A stretch of DNA of 64,000 nt from Mucilaginibacter sp. PAMB04168 (GTDB lineage Bacteria > Bacteroidota > Bacteroidia > Sphingobacteriales > Sphingobacteriaceae), in contig NZ_CP155079.2 of NCBI RefSeq assembly GCF_039634365.2, positions 1,240,001 through 1,304,000 of the forward strand, written 5' to 3'. The notes under the pieces were generated by a model. The model saw nothing but the letters and a program-made list of their open reading frames with translations, ran no database searches and was not told where the DNA came from. Both the position numbers and the translations under genes were made by a program. The first letter of the stretch is position 1; every line of letters begins with the position of its first letter. Below are positions 42,029 through 51,150 of the stretch, piece by piece.

Positions 42029-43609
42029 ATGAGTTTAGAGATCAAAGTTCCGCCGGTTGGCGAGTCGATTACCGAAGTAACCCTGTCGCGCTGGATTAAA
42101 AAAGACGGCGACGCAGTTGAAATGGACGAAGTAATCGCCGAGTTAGAATCAGACAAAGCCACTTTTGAGTTAACAGCTGAAAGTGCCGGAACTTTAAAAA
42201 CTGTAGCAGCCGAAGGTGATACCCTGGCTATTGGCGCTGTAGTAGCCAGCATTGAAGCCGGAGACGCTGCTGCAGCATCTCCAGCGGTTGATAAAAGCAC
42301 TGCTGCCGCTACAGACGAAAGTGCACCAGGCCAGCGATTGGATAAACCTAACGCAACTGTTGCAGAAGTAGCCGAAGTACCTGGTGCAGAAGCTAAAACT
42401 ATAGAAATTAAAGTTCCGCCGGTAGGAGAGTCTATCACCGAAGTAACCCTGTCGCGCTGGATTAAAAAAGACGGTGATCAGGTAGAAATGGATGAAGCCA
42501 TTGCTGAGCTGGAATCAGATAAAGCTACATTTGAACTGACTGCCGAAAGTGCCGGTACCCTAAAAACGCTTGCTGCCGAAGGTGATGTATTAGCTATTGG
42601 TGCCGTTGTATGTTCTATAACCGGTGGCGGTGCTGCACCTGCCGCCGCTGCGCCAAGCGCACCTGCCGCATCACAGCCTGCTGCTGCAAATTCGCAGCCG
42701 GCAACACAAGGTGGTTATGCCGCTGGTACACCTTCACCTGCTGCCGGTAAAATTCTGGCCGAGAAAGGTGTTAGTCCTCAAAGTGTAAGTGGTTCTGGTG
42801 TTGGTGGCCGCATTACTAAGGAAGATGCTTTAAACGCACAGAAACCAGCTGCACCTGCCGCCAAGCCTGCTACTGCACAACCTGCCGCAGCTCCTCAGGC
42901 CTCAGGCCCACGCGAAGAGCGCCGCGAGAAAATGTCTAATTTGCGTAAAACAGTTGCCAAGCGCCTGGTAGCGGTTAAAAATGAAACCGCTATGCTAACT
43001 ACCTTTAACGAGGTGGATATGCAGCCAATAATGGAGCTGCGTGGCAAATACAAAGATAAATTTAAAGAGAAACATGGTGTAGGCTTAGGCTTCATGTCTT
43101 TCTTCACCAAAGCGGTTTGCGTGGCCCTCCAGGAGTGGCCAGCCGTTGGTGCCCGCATTGAAGGCGAAGAAGTAGTATACAGCAACTTTGCTGATATCTC
43201 TATCGCTGTATCGGCTCCAAAAGGTTTGGTGGTTCCTATCATCCGTAACGCTGATGCTATGAGCCTGGCCGAGATTGAAAAAGCCGTAGTAACACTGGCC
43301 GGTAAAGCCCGCGAAAATAAACTGACTATCGAAGATATGACCGGTGGTACCTTTACGATCACCAATGGTGGTGTGTTTGGTTCTATGCTGTCAACTCCAA
43401 TCATTAATGCACCGCAATCTGCTATCTTAGGTATGCACAATATTATTGAGCGTCCGGTAGCGGTTAACGGACAAGTGGTTATCCGCCCAATGATGTACCT
43501 CGCCCTATCATACGATCACCGTATTGTTGACGGCCGCGAATCGGTTAGCTTCCTGGTACGCGTTAAGCAGTTACTGGAAGATCCTGCACGTTTGCTGTTA
43601 GGGGTGTAG
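42029..43609 (+). CDS. odhB: 2-oxoglutarate dehydrogenase E2 (dihydrolipoamide succinyltransferase) with two lipoyl domains
   Basis: Core acyltransferase of the complex, 526 residues. Two lipoyl domains, residues 4-76 and 126-198, are almost identical ([20 protein letters not shown] and [20 protein letters not shown] occur twice), with lipoylated Lys43 and Lys165. A Pro/Ala linker, the E3-binding domain ([29 protein letters not shown]) and a second linker lead to the catalytic domain ending with HRIVDG (His497). Most E2o proteins have one lipoyl domain. The duplicated DNA (42038-42260, 42404-42626) is still very similar, so the copy is recent or kept alike by conversion. Confidence 0.96.
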   Translation: MSLEIKVPPVGESITEVTLSRWIKKDGDAVEMDEVIAELESDKATFELTAESAGTLKTVAAEGDTLAIGAVVASIEAGDAAAASPAVDKSTAAATDESAPGQRLDKPNATVAEVAEVPGAEAKTIEIKVPPVGESITEVTLSRWIKKDGDQVEMDEAIAELESDKATFELTAESAGTLKTLAAEGDVLAIGAVVCSITGGGAAPAAAAPSAPAASQPAAANSQPATQGGYAAGTPSPAAGKILAEKGVSPQSVSGSGVGGRITKEDALNAQKPAAPAAKPATAQPAAAPQASGPREERREKMSNLRKTVAKRLVAVKNETAMLTTFNEVDMQPIMELRGKYKDKFKEKHGVGLGFMSFFTKAVCVALQEWPAVGARIEGEEVVYSNFADISIAVSAPKGLVVPIIRNADAMSLAEIEKAVVTLAGKARENKLTIEDMTGGTFTITNGGVFGSMLSTPIINAPQSAILGMHNIIERPVAVNGQVVIRPMMYLALSYDHRIVDGRESVSFLVRVKQLLEDPARLLLGV

Positions 43610-43630
43610 GTAGTTATTAAGTTTTTGATA

Positions 43631-43659
43631 AAGACTGTCTCACAAGGACAGTCTTTTTT
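43631..43659 (+). terminator. Terminator of the odhAB operon
   Basis: AAGACTGTC (43631-43639) with GACAGTCTT (43647-43655), seven-base loop, then a run of T residues; 22 bases after the odhB stop. Confidence 0.92.
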
Positions 43660-43959
43660 GTTAGTGATTCAATATTCTAACTGTTATTTATGTGTTTTTT
43701 TATGCGATATATTTTTAGTTGCTGCGAATCACTTCTTGCCGAAGCCATCTAGCACTGTGTGTAAAGAGTCATTTAAAGTTCGGTTATCCATTGTTTATAA
43801 AATTCTTATACATTTGTTTGAGGCTGGGACGTTTACTACTGACTGAGGTTGCTTAAAAAGCATGCAATAACTAAAGAATGTTATGTAGCAAAAATTAGTC
43901 GCGTATTTTGTCACTGATTCATGTACTTTTATTCAGATAATACATGTCTAAATAACATT
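43660..43959. other. AT-rich spacer without a supported gene
   Basis: About 300 bases between the odhAB terminator and the PKD-like lipoprotein. Short open frames occur on both strands (including 20 codons on the minus strand ending near 43730 and 73 codons from 43625) but none has a recognisable product. No exact TAnnTTTG box precedes the next gene. Confidence 0.6.
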
Positions 43960-44604
43960 ATGAAAAGATTTGCTTTTGTTGGTATATTATTTGTCATTTC
44001 GGTATTAGTATTATGCGGATGCAGCAAAACGGCAGAACAGCCCGCTAGCGAGATTTTTCCTAAATTAGATAGTGCAAAAGTAACCGCTTTTACCACTGAT
44101 AAAGATGTTTATAATTATAACGAATTGGTAACTTTGAAATTTGTAGATACGATGCCTAAGGTTGTAAATTTTGTTATTGATTGGGGTGATGGTTACCTTT
44201 CTGAAAGCACACCATTTAAAAAATGCGTGCATAACTATCAAATATCTGGAAATAAAACCATTAAGGTTAGCGTTGGATGGGGTGGTGTCATAAATAAGAA
44301 TTTTGTTACCGCTAAAAAAAACATTAATGTATTACCTGGAGCGCTTACCTCTTATCAAATAAAAAATAATAGAAAGGATGGCATAATTATCCGCCTGACC
44401 CCAGGATCTTACCAAGAAGTTAAACCGGGAGAGATGTCGCAAATTTTTTATTCTCCTCAATATGATGATCAGCCGGAGAATACACCTGTAAATACAATAC
44501 TTATTACTTACGCTGGTAAAAACCCGGAATGTAGTGGCTGTTATTTGAGCCAGTTAAAAGGAACAATTTACGCCAGAAAATATACTCTTGTTGGTATGAA
44601 TTAG
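43960..44604 (+). CDS. PKD-domain-like lipoprotein
   Basis: A 214-residue lipoprotein of unknown function from ATG 43960 (MKRFAFVGIL...); lipobox Cys21 (VLCGC). The middle, AFTTDKDVYNYNELVTLKFVDTMPKVVNFVIDWGDGYLSES with KCVHNYQISGNKTIKVSVGWG, has the WGDG and HxY.ISG-K patterns of PKD/Ig-like folds. A Cys pair (CSGC) lies near the C-terminus. An upstream ATG at 43921 would add 13 polar residues ahead of the signal peptide. Codon and base composition are more AT-rich than in the neighbouring odh genes, which together with the broken genes beyond it suggests acquired or weakly selected DNA. Confidence 0.78.
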   Translation: MKRFAFVGILFVISVLVLCGCSKTAEQPASEIFPKLDSAKVTAFTTDKDVYNYNELVTLKFVDTMPKVVNFVIDWGDGYLSESTPFKKCVHNYQISGNKTIKVSVGWGGVINKNFVTAKKNINVLPGALTSYQIKNNRKDGIIIRLTPGSYQEVKPGEMSQIFYSPQYDDQPENTPVNTILITYAGKNPECSGCYLSQLKGTIYARKYTLVGMN

Positions 44605-44924
44605 ATTTTGGTTGTGATGGTCGCTGTCACTTTTAACCTGTCTTGTATGTAAAGTTGTCTTCGCATGCGGCCGGTATAAGGCAGCACACTTATTGCAAGC
44701 ATATTAGATTTCCAAGTTAAAACCACATTTTGGTAACTTCATATTTGTAACATTTGATATAAATTTAAAATTAAGCTGGCTAATCTTACATGCATTGATT
44801 CGGCCTTTCTTTAAGAATAAAATAATAACATTTAAGTTGGAAGTAAATCTATTATTACAGAGAGTTTGTGTAATATACTAGTTATGAAGTTCAGAAGGTC
44901 ACAACTTTAGCTTAGTTGCTTTTT
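44605..44924. other. Spacer with no recognised feature
   Basis: Some 320 AT-rich bases between the PKD-like gene and the cupin pseudogene. I see no convincing open frame, terminator or repeat; the flanking decay suggests it may contain further gene debris. Confidence 0.5.
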
Positions 44925-45483
44925 CTAATCTAAGTATTTCTCATAAACCGCCTTATATCCGCTTATCTTCGCAAATGGGCTTAACAAACCAAACACTGTC
45001 TTTGTAGAATTAAGGCGGTTTAGCCAGCCGTAATACGTTCATGAAATAATCAGCCGTTAATGCGAGTTGTAATAGTGGCGGCATGCCGCTACTGTTGGTT
45101 TTACCGTTGGTTGCAAGGCCGGTAATGGTTTCCAGCAGGTGTTCGGTGTTCACTGCGGGCCGGACCTACCAGTTCACTACGGTGGGTTGATCGGTGTTGT
45201 TCCACATGCTGTGTACATGGTTCTTAGTTATGTATAGCATCTAGCGTAATAGGTTGCCTGTTCAAATTTCCAGTAAACTCACCTTGTGTTACTGTGAAGG
45301 CTTCTTCCTGATTAGGGTAGTAATGAGGCACTGGTTAAATTGAGTGCTTGCTGTAAGTATTTTAATCTTCAGTAATTTTTCATTATTCTGTGTAGCAGTT
45401 ACAGTAAAGCGTATGTCCTGCCCGGCTAACGGATTAGGAATGAACTTTTAGGTTGGGCCATGGTAAGGAGAATCTTTTAGCAT
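44925..45483 (-). pseudogene. Degraded cupin-domain protein gene
   Basis: The minus strand holds a full-length but broken gene of about 186 codons. Reading from ATG 45483: MLKDSPYHGPT, stop TAA (45448-45450), KFIPNPLAGQDIRFTVTATQ, frameshift near 45355-45368, YSKHSI, stop (45335-45337), PVPHYYPNQEEAFTVTQGEF, ITLDA, frameshift near 45236-45244, LYITKNHVHSMWNNTDQPT, VVNW, stop TAG (45166-45168), VRPAVNTEHLLETITGLATN, NVLRLAKPP, frameshift near 45010, TKTVFGLLSPFAKISGYKAV, YEKYLD and a stop at 44925. The PHYYPNQEEAF and KNHVHSMWN parts are the two cupin strands with metal-binding His. Three nonsense changes and three frameshifts make it clearly dead. Confidence 0.85.
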
Positions 45484-45670
45484 TTCAAAGTCTTAAAATG
45501 CTTTTAAAATTTTAATTGCAAGAAGGGGTGGATTACAGGATGATTTAAATAAATAGCACTTATCAAATCTGCATTGTACACTTAATTAGGGCCTTGTCAT
45601 ATAAATGACGTAAACAATACCGACCTTAATCCAGAATGCAAGCGGTAGTTTTACGGCAAAATCAATTAAG

Positions 45671-46274
45671 ATGAAAAATAGTTATTTGGCTAACCAAGTA
45701 AAGACTTTGCGAACAGAAAAAGGTTATTCACAGGAATTGCTTGCCCAAAGAACAAATTTGAGCCTGCGCACCATACAACGTATTGAAAGCGGGCAAACAG
45801 AACCGCATGGTGATACGCTTCAGCGGCTTGCAGCAAGTTTAGATGTTAATGTGGCCGATTTTTGGGAAGGTAAATCGTATCAGACTTGTCCGAGAATAAG
45901 CCATATCTTGTTCTTATCCATTTATCGGCATTGAGCTTTATCATATTCCGCTGTTAGGTGTTTTGCTGCCCTTTATTTTATGGACGGTAAAGCGTAATGA
46001 AGTTAAAGACATTGCACAAACAAGCAAACGGGTATTAAACTTTCAAATTACCTGGTGTATATTATACTTCCTGATATTTGCCTTTATATTGGGGAATGTA
46101 TTTTTCCACTTCAATATTCGATTGCCGGTACATTTCAGTTTAAGTCCCGAAATTTTACTTCTTTTTTTTCCAGCGTTTTATGGGTACAACATTATAATGG
46201 TGGGCATCAATGCCATACTCCAATTTAAAGGTAAGCGGCTGTTCTATATGCCGGCTATGAAGTTATTTCGATAA
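45671..46274 (+). pseudogene. Frameshifted XRE-family regulator fused to a DUF4870-like membrane domain
   Basis: The first 66 or so codons encode an intact XRE helix-turn-helix (LANQVKTLRTEKGYSQELLA, LSLRTIQRIESGQTEPHGDT). Then the frame shifts near 45870-45885 to LSENKPYLVLIHLSALSFI, and again at about 45935-45945 (a one-base loss in ATA TT-CCG) to PLLGVLLPFILWTVKRNEVK, then DIAQTSKRVLNFQITWCILY, ending KLFR. Joined, these give the HTH plus three- or four-helix DUF4870-like protein known in Bacteroidota. Both shifts are visible in the bases. A short HTH-only peptide of 87 residues could still be made. The end overlaps the convergent permease by 12 bases. Confidence 0.82.
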
Positions 46275-47597
46275 AGGAGAACTATTGATGTTCTTTTGCC
46301 TGGCTGCATAATAAATAACCAGTCCAACTACAAAAGCACCCATACAAACCAGCGTGGCTTTAGGATTAGCCATAAAAATGCTGAGGGTTACAAACCAGTA
46401 TACCGCAATAAAAATTATGGGTACCAGCGGGTACCATTTAATAGTATAAATACCGGTACCATCTAAATGCCTGGTGCGCTTTCGTAATATAAATATGGCA
46501 ATGGCTGCTGTGCTTAACCCAATGCACTCAAAAAACATAGCATAATTTAATACTTCACCAAAAGAGCTTACAAAAAACAGAATCAGCAGAATGGTACCCA
46601 CAAAAAAGCTCATGCCAAACTCCTGTGCCTGGGTACGTGGATTTACCTGCTTGAAAATAGCTGGAAGTACGCCATCATCGGCCATGGCATAGTATACTCT
46701 GGGCACCGACATGATATTGACGTTTACATAAGCCAGTACCGATATAAACATGAGCACGGAGGTAATTCTGGCACCCAGCTCTCCAAAAACAACCGAAGCC
46801 ATCTTAGCAGCCAAGCCCGTGTTTTGCTGCAGGCCACCCATGCCCAGCACCTTGTAGTAAGCAAAATTTACCACCATATAAACAGCTATCACTATAGCTA
46901 TGCCGGCAAATATGCCCTTAGGAATGTTCCGCTTGGCATCAATCACATCTCCCCCAAAATTAATGGTTTGCTGGTAGCCGGTATAAGTAAAAAATACAGC
47001 CACCAAACTTAACCCGAACGAAGCGATAGGATTGCCTGCAGGCAAAGCAGCTTTGATGATCACAGTGCTATTGTTGCCCATAAAAATAGCAAGGCACAGC
47101 AGCACAATCATGCCTACTTTAAAAATGGTGAGCAGGTTTTGCGTACGGGCACTGGTTTTGATACCCAAAAAATTAATAAAATAAACCAGCAATACCATTG
47201 CAATAGTTGTGATACGGGTGCCTGTAACGTTCTGCATGCTTTGAGGCAGTAACAGCGGGTTTAAGTATTCTGCGCCAATTAAGGCCACGGCAGCTACCGA
47301 TGCGGTGGTTGCTAATACCGCTATCCAGTTTATCATAAAGGCAAATGCCGGATGATAGCAATAAGAAAATAGTTTATAAAAGCCGCCGGTATTAGGGTAG
47401 CGAGCACCTATTTCGGCAAATGTTAGTGCGCCGCACAGCGTTACTAATCCACCCACAACCCAGGCGGCAAAAAACAAGGCAGGGCTGCCGGTACGTATAG
47501 CAACTTCGCCCGGTGATTTAAATATGCCTGTGCCTATAATGAGGCTGATAACGATCATAGTAAGATCGAACCGGCTAAGTTTAGGTTTAATACTCAT
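46263..47597 (-). CDS. APC-family amino acid permease
   Basis: Inner-membrane amino acid transporter, 444 residues, twelve predicted helices. The first helix contains the unwound motif SLIIGTGIFKSPG typical of LAT/APC transporters; also visible are GGLVTLCGALTFAEIGARYPNTGGFYKLF, VAVFFTYTGYQQTINFGGDVIDAKRNIPKGI and VPRVYYAMADDGVLP. These match the L-type/serine-threonine exchanger-like group, but the substrate cannot be fixed. It stands alone, divergent from a secreted protein gene. Confidence 0.92.
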   Translation of the reverse strand: MSIKPKLSRFDLTMIVISLIIGTGIFKSPGEVAIRTGSPALFFAAWVVGGLVTLCGALTFAEIGARYPNTGGFYKLFSYCYHPAFAFMINWIAVLATTASVAAVALIGAEYLNPLLLPQSMQNVTGTRITTIAMVLLVYFINFLGIKTSARTQNLLTIFKVGMIVLLCLAIFMGNNSTVIIKAALPAGNPIASFGLSLVAVFFTYTGYQQTINFGGDVIDAKRNIPKGIFAGIAIVIAVYMVVNFAYYKVLGMGGLQQNTGLAAKMASVVFGELGARITSVLMFISVLAYVNVNIMSVPRVYYAMADDGVLPAIFKQVNPRTQAQEFGMSFFVGTILLILFFVSSFGEVLNYAMFFECIGLSTAAIAIFILRKRTRHLDGTGIYTIKWYPLVPIIFIAVYWFVTLSIFMANPKATLVCMGAFVVGLVIYYAARQKNINSSPLSK

Positions 47598-47705
47598 TAT
47601 AGTTTTGGATACTTGATTTTTAATTTTATATTATACATTTGTTAAAACCGATGCCTGATGCTTGGCAGGTAATAATAAACAAAACGTTTTGCCGCATTGC
47701 AACTA

Positions 47706-48383
47706 ATGAAGATTATTATTCAGCAAATTAGCAAAATATTGGTACTTACTGTGGGCGCATTATGCCTGGCAGGCTCAGTTGTTACTGCCCAGGTAAAAAA
47801 ACACAGCAAGCCCAAAGCTGCCAGCAGCACCATAAAAGCTCCAGTTACCAATACGGCGCTGTCTGCATTCCTCAAAGAAGCGACTAATGCCGGTATTGAG
47901 TTTAAGGTACCCGCACATTTTAAAGAAATACCGGCCATTAATAACGAGAACTTTTCTTTTGATTACGCCATGGTCATGCCCAGTCAGGATTTTGAGGTGT
48001 GGCTTCAGGTGCACTCTTTAAAGCAAAACTGGTCGAGCTATGAGCAGGTAAAAAATATCACAGGCAAAGCGCTGGCTAATCCGGATTCAGCGTACCTGGA
48101 TGCGGCCAAGGCGCATGTAGCAGCCATGAGCGATGAAGACGACAAGTATTTTGTGCGCTCATTAACATCCGAGGTGCTGCAACAGTATAATGCCGATGCT
48201 GGAAAAACCTATTTCTTCAGCCTTTCAAATTTGCCCGAAACCAAGCAATATAAGTACGCGTTGCTTATAGCTATACAAAAGCATCACACCGGTTATATGC
48301 TAGCTGTTTGCCTTACTAATCAAAAGGGCCCCGAATTTTTCAGAAACATCAATAAAGCGCGAGATTGCATCAAGTTCAAGTAG
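47706..48383 (+). CDS. Secreted protein of unknown function
   Basis: A 225-residue exported protein. Signal peptide about 1-28 (ILVLTVGALCLAGSVVTAQ). A basic linker (KKHSKPKAASSTIK) precedes a single domain with GIEFKVPAHFKEIPAINNENFSFDYAMVMPSQDFEVWLQVHSLKQNW and YKYALLIAIQKHHTGYMLAVCLTNQKG. It looks like a compact alpha/beta domain of the PsbP/Mog1-like kind, though I do not recognise the family. The longer frame starts at a TTG three codons earlier; ATG 47706 is preferred. parE begins 122 bases after its stop. Confidence 0.72.
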   Translation: MKIIIQQISKILVLTVGALCLAGSVVTAQVKKHSKPKAASSTIKAPVTNTALSAFLKEATNAGIEFKVPAHFKEIPAINNENFSFDYAMVMPSQDFEVWLQVHSLKQNWSSYEQVKNITGKALANPDSAYLDAAKAHVAAMSDEDDKYFVRSLTSEVLQQYNADAGKTYFFSLSNLPETKQYKYALLIAIQKHHTGYMLAVCLTNQKGPEFFRNINKARDCIKFK

Positions 48384-48408
48384 TTTAGCTGCGTGTTTTT
48401 GCCAATTA

Positions 48409-48422
48409 TTTTAGTATATTTG
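48409..48422 (+). promoter_or_regulatory. parE promoter-proximal sequence shared with parC
   Basis: TTTTAGTATATTTG contains an exact -7 box (TATATTTG, 48415-48422) and is identical to 55191-55204 upstream of parC. A TTTGCC-like word lies 13 bases upstream in both places. The leader to ATG 48506 would be about 80 bases. Confidence 0.6.
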
Positions 48423-48505
48423 AAATGGAAATACAAGCCATTCGCAATGGTTTTTCTATCTATTTATGGTGTTTACTATCACCTGTTTAACCCCGATATT
48501 TGAAC

Positions 48506-50383
48506 ATGGCAGAGATAAATTATAGTGAAGACAGTATTCGTTCGCTCGATTGGAAAGAACACATCCGCTTGCGTCCGGGTATGTACATTGGTAAACTGGG
48601 CGATGGCTCGGCTTATGATGATGGTATATACGTACTGCTTAAAGAAATTGTAGATAATTCTATAGATGAGTTTGTAATGGGTGCCGGCCGTACCATCGAT
48701 ATCAACATGAGCGATCATAAAGTTGCCGTTCGTGACTATGGCCGGGGTATTCCGTTGGGTAAGGTTATTGATTGTGTTTCTAAAATTAACACCGGCGGTA
48801 AGTATGACAGCAAGGCTTTCCAAAAATCAGTAGGCTTAAATGGCGTGGGTACCAAGGCGGTAAATGCCTTGTCGGCGGCATTTACAGTACAATCCTACCG
48901 CGATGGTCGTACTAAAATTGCGGAGTTTACCAAGGGCGAACTTGTAAGAGACGAGCCTGAGAAAGAGACCAGTCAGCGCAACGGTACAGCAATTAATTTT
49001 TTTCCGGACGAAAGCATTTTCCGTAACTACCGCTTTATACCGGAGTTTGTGCAAAATATGATTTGGAACTATGTGTTCCTAAACGCAGGGCTAACCATTA
49101 ATTTCAACGGCGAAAAATTCTTTTCGCAAAATGGCCTCCGCGATTTGCTGGAGCGCAAGACCGACCCTGATACCATACGTTATCCAATCATCCACCTGAA
49201 AGGTGAGGACATTGAGATAGCCATGACCCACGGTCAGCAATACGGCGAGGAATATTATTCGTTTGTTAACGGCCAGCACACCACGCAGGGTGGTACGCAC
49301 CAGGCAGCTTTCCGCGAGGCCGTGGTAAAAACCCTGCGCGAGTTTTATAAAAAGGAATTTGACGCGTCGGACGTACGCTCATCTATAGTAGCGGCTATTG
49401 CCATTAAAGTGCAAGAGCCTGTTTTTGAATCGCAAACTAAAACCAAGCTGGGTTCACAAAACGTAGGCCCGGATGGGCCTACTGTGCGTGGCTTTATCAA
49501 TGATTTTGTAAAGACAGAGCTTGATAACTTCTTACATAAAAATCCGTCGGCTGCAGATGCTATATTGAAACGTATACTGCAGTCAGAACGGGAACGTAAG
49601 GATATTGCAGGCATCAAAAAGCTGGCTAATGAGCGTGCAAAAAAAGCATCGCTTCACAACCGCAAACTGCGCGATTGTAAACTTCACTTTGATGATACCC
49701 ATGAGCGTAAACAGGATACCACACTGTTTATTACAGAGGGTGACTCGGCAAGCGGCTCTATTACCAAATCGCGTGATGTATTAACGCAGGCGGTGTTTAG
49801 CTTAAAAGGTAAACCGTTAAACTGTTTTGGCTTAACCAAAAAAGTGGTTTACGAGAACGAAGAGTTCAACCTTTTACAACACGCGCTGAATATTGAGGAT
49901 GGGCTTGATGGTTTGCGTTACAACAACATTGTAATAGCAACTGATGCCGATGTTGATGGTATGCACATCCGTTTGCTCATTATGACTTTCTTTTTGCAAT
50001 TTTTTCCTGATGTGGTTAAAGCAGGGCACGTATCCATCTTACAAACGCCACTCTTTAGGGTGCGTAACAAAAAAGAAACCATCTATTGCTACAGCGATGA
50101 AGAACGCCGCAATGCGATAGCTAAGCTGGGTAACAAACCTGAGATAACCCGCTTTAAGGGTTTAGGTGAAATATCGCCTGATGAATTTGGCTTGTTCATA
50201 GGAAAAGACATGCGTTTGGATCCCGTGATACTGAAAGATGCCAACGTAAAAGGTTTGCTGGAGTACTTTATGGGTAAAAATACCCCAACGCGTCAACAGC
50301 ATATTGTACAAAACCTGCGTGTTGAAAAGGACGATGAAACCATTAATCCGCTTGTAGCAGAGGCTGAAGTACTTGTGGCATAA
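48506..50383 (+). CDS. parE: DNA topoisomerase IV subunit B
   Basis: ATPase and Toprim subunit of the type IIA topoisomerase that decatenates chromosomes, 625 residues from ATG 48506 (a TTG two codons earlier opens the frame). GHKL ATPase motifs: [40 protein letters not shown]. Toprim: [25 protein letters not shown], and [13 protein letters not shown] near the end. The length without the large gyrase insert and the partner parC 5 kb downstream point to topoisomerase IV rather than gyrase. Confidence 0.94.
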   Translation: MAEINYSEDSIRSLDWKEHIRLRPGMYIGKLGDGSAYDDGIYVLLKEIVDNSIDEFVMGAGRTIDINMSDHKVAVRDYGRGIPLGKVIDCVSKINTGGKYDSKAFQKSVGLNGVGTKAVNALSAAFTVQSYRDGRTKIAEFTKGELVRDEPEKETSQRNGTAINFFPDESIFRNYRFIPEFVQNMIWNYVFLNAGLTINFNGEKFFSQNGLRDLLERKTDPDTIRYPIIHLKGEDIEIAMTHGQQYGEEYYSFVNGQHTTQGGTHQAAFREAVVKTLREFYKKEFDASDVRSSIVAAIAIKVQEPVFESQTKTKLGSQNVGPDGPTVRGFINDFVKTELDNFLHKNPSAADAILKRILQSERERKDIAGIKKLANERAKKASLHNRKLRDCKLHFDDTHERKQDTTLFITEGDSASGSITKSRDVLTQAVFSLKGKPLNCFGLTKKVVYENEEFNLLQHALNIEDGLDGLRYNNIVIATDADVDGMHIRLLIMTFFLQFFPDVVKAGHVSILQTPLFRVRNKKETIYCYSDEERRNAIAKLGNKPEITRFKGLGEISPDEFGLFIGKDMRLDPVILKDANVKGLLEYFMGKNTPTRQQHIVQNLRVEKDDETINPLVAEAEVLVA

Positions 50384-50402
50384 GCTAGATACACAAATAT
50401 TT

Positions 50403-50464
50403 AAGGGCTTGTAAGTTGCTATTGCTTATTTAAAATATAAGTGGTAACTTATAAGCCCTTTTTT
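50403..50464 (+). terminator. Terminator after parE
   Basis: A 17-base arm (50403-50419) pairs with 50444-50460 (two G-U pairs) and is followed by TTTT; the 24-base AT loop is long. Located 19 bases after the parE stop. Confidence 0.82.
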
Positions 50465-50535
50465 GATGGAGTGGTGCTTATAGTATACGAGTAGTTCATC
50501 CCAGTCATTTTACAACAAGGGGTTTATCTGAAACA

Positions 50536-51033
50536 ATGATTAACCACGAAATTAAAATTGCATTTGAAGAATATAACAGCTTCGAGGAGCTGAACAAAAA
50601 AGACCAGGCCCTATGTCTGGAAGCCGTTAAGGCCCTGAAGGGCTCACACTCTCCTTACTCAAACTTTAGCGTAGGCGCGGCTTTGCGTTTGCAAAGTGGC
50701 CGTATTATTTATGGAAGCAACCAAGAGAACGCCGCTTACCCATCGGGCCTGTGTGCTGAACGCGTGGCACTTTTTGCCTGGGGCGCAAATTACGCTAATG
50801 ATCCTATTGAAAGCCTGGCCGTAACTGCTTACACAGCGAAGTTTGTAATTAATAAACCCATCACACCTTGTGGTTCCTGTTTGCAGGTACTGGCCGAGTA
50901 CGAAAAGAAACAAGCTCAACCTATACGCACCTTGCTTTACTGCCAGGAAGGCTCTGTGTGGGTTACTAATGGTGTTGAAAGCTTTTTGCCTTTCCTGTTT
51001 TTTGAGGATCGGCTGGTGACTGTGCCTGTATAG
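50536..51033 (+). CDS. cdd: Cytidine deaminase
   Basis: Pyrimidine salvage enzyme converting cytidine or deoxycytidine to uridine, 165 residues. Zinc ligands Cys73, Cys112 and Cys115 (LCAERVAL, TPCGSCLQVL) and proton-shuttling Glu75 are all present; SHSPYSNFSVGAAL is the substrate-binding start. Three cysteine ligands indicate the small homotetrameric class. A single gene between parE and the drug exporter. Confidence 0.95.
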   Translation: MINHEIKIAFEEYNSFEELNKKDQALCLEAVKALKGSHSPYSNFSVGAALRLQSGRIIYGSNQENAAYPSGLCAERVALFAWGANYANDPIESLAVTAYTAKFVINKPITPCGSCLQVLAEYEKKQAQPIRTLLYCQEGSVWVTNGVESFLPFLFFEDRLVTVPV

Positions 51034-51098
51034 TTAGTAGTTTAAAGTAGCGTATTTATTAAATGATTGTCAAAGTACTCTTAATTTTATCATATTAG

Positions 51099-51130
51099 TT
51101 TGAATTAAAACTATCAAGTATTTAACTTTG
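51099..51130 (+). promoter_or_regulatory. Promoter of the MFS exporter operon
   Basis: TTTG (51099-51102), 20 bases, TAACTTTG (51123-51130): strong -33/-7 pair, 20 bases before the ATG at 51151. Confidence 0.75.
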
Positions 51131-51150
51131 TTGCTGTTAAAATTTTAATA

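Noticed and set aside
41965..42438. 157-codon open frame on the minus strand over the start of odhB
   Set aside because: It mirrors the repetitive lipoyl-domain DNA of odhB, and its Ala/Ser/Thr-rich translation has no family features.
42895..43440. 181-codon minus-strand open frame inside odhB
   Set aside because: Antisense shadow of a highly conserved acyltransferase domain; composition is that of a reversed coding frame.
43730..43792. 20-codon minus-strand frame MDNRTLNDSLHTVLDGFGKK
   Set aside because: Looks protein-like but is too short to support as a gene; may be debris of the decay region.
43625..43846. 73-codon plus-strand open frame after odhB
   Set aside because: It begins inside the operon terminator and its product (Cys/Phe-rich, no pattern) looks random.
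44944..45022. Exact 12-base inverted repeat (TAAACCGCCTTA / TAAGGCGGTTTA) suggesting an insertion-sequence end or terminator
   Set aside because: Both arms are part of the decayed cupin coding sequence (LAKPP and GYKAVYEKY regions), so the match is most likely chance.
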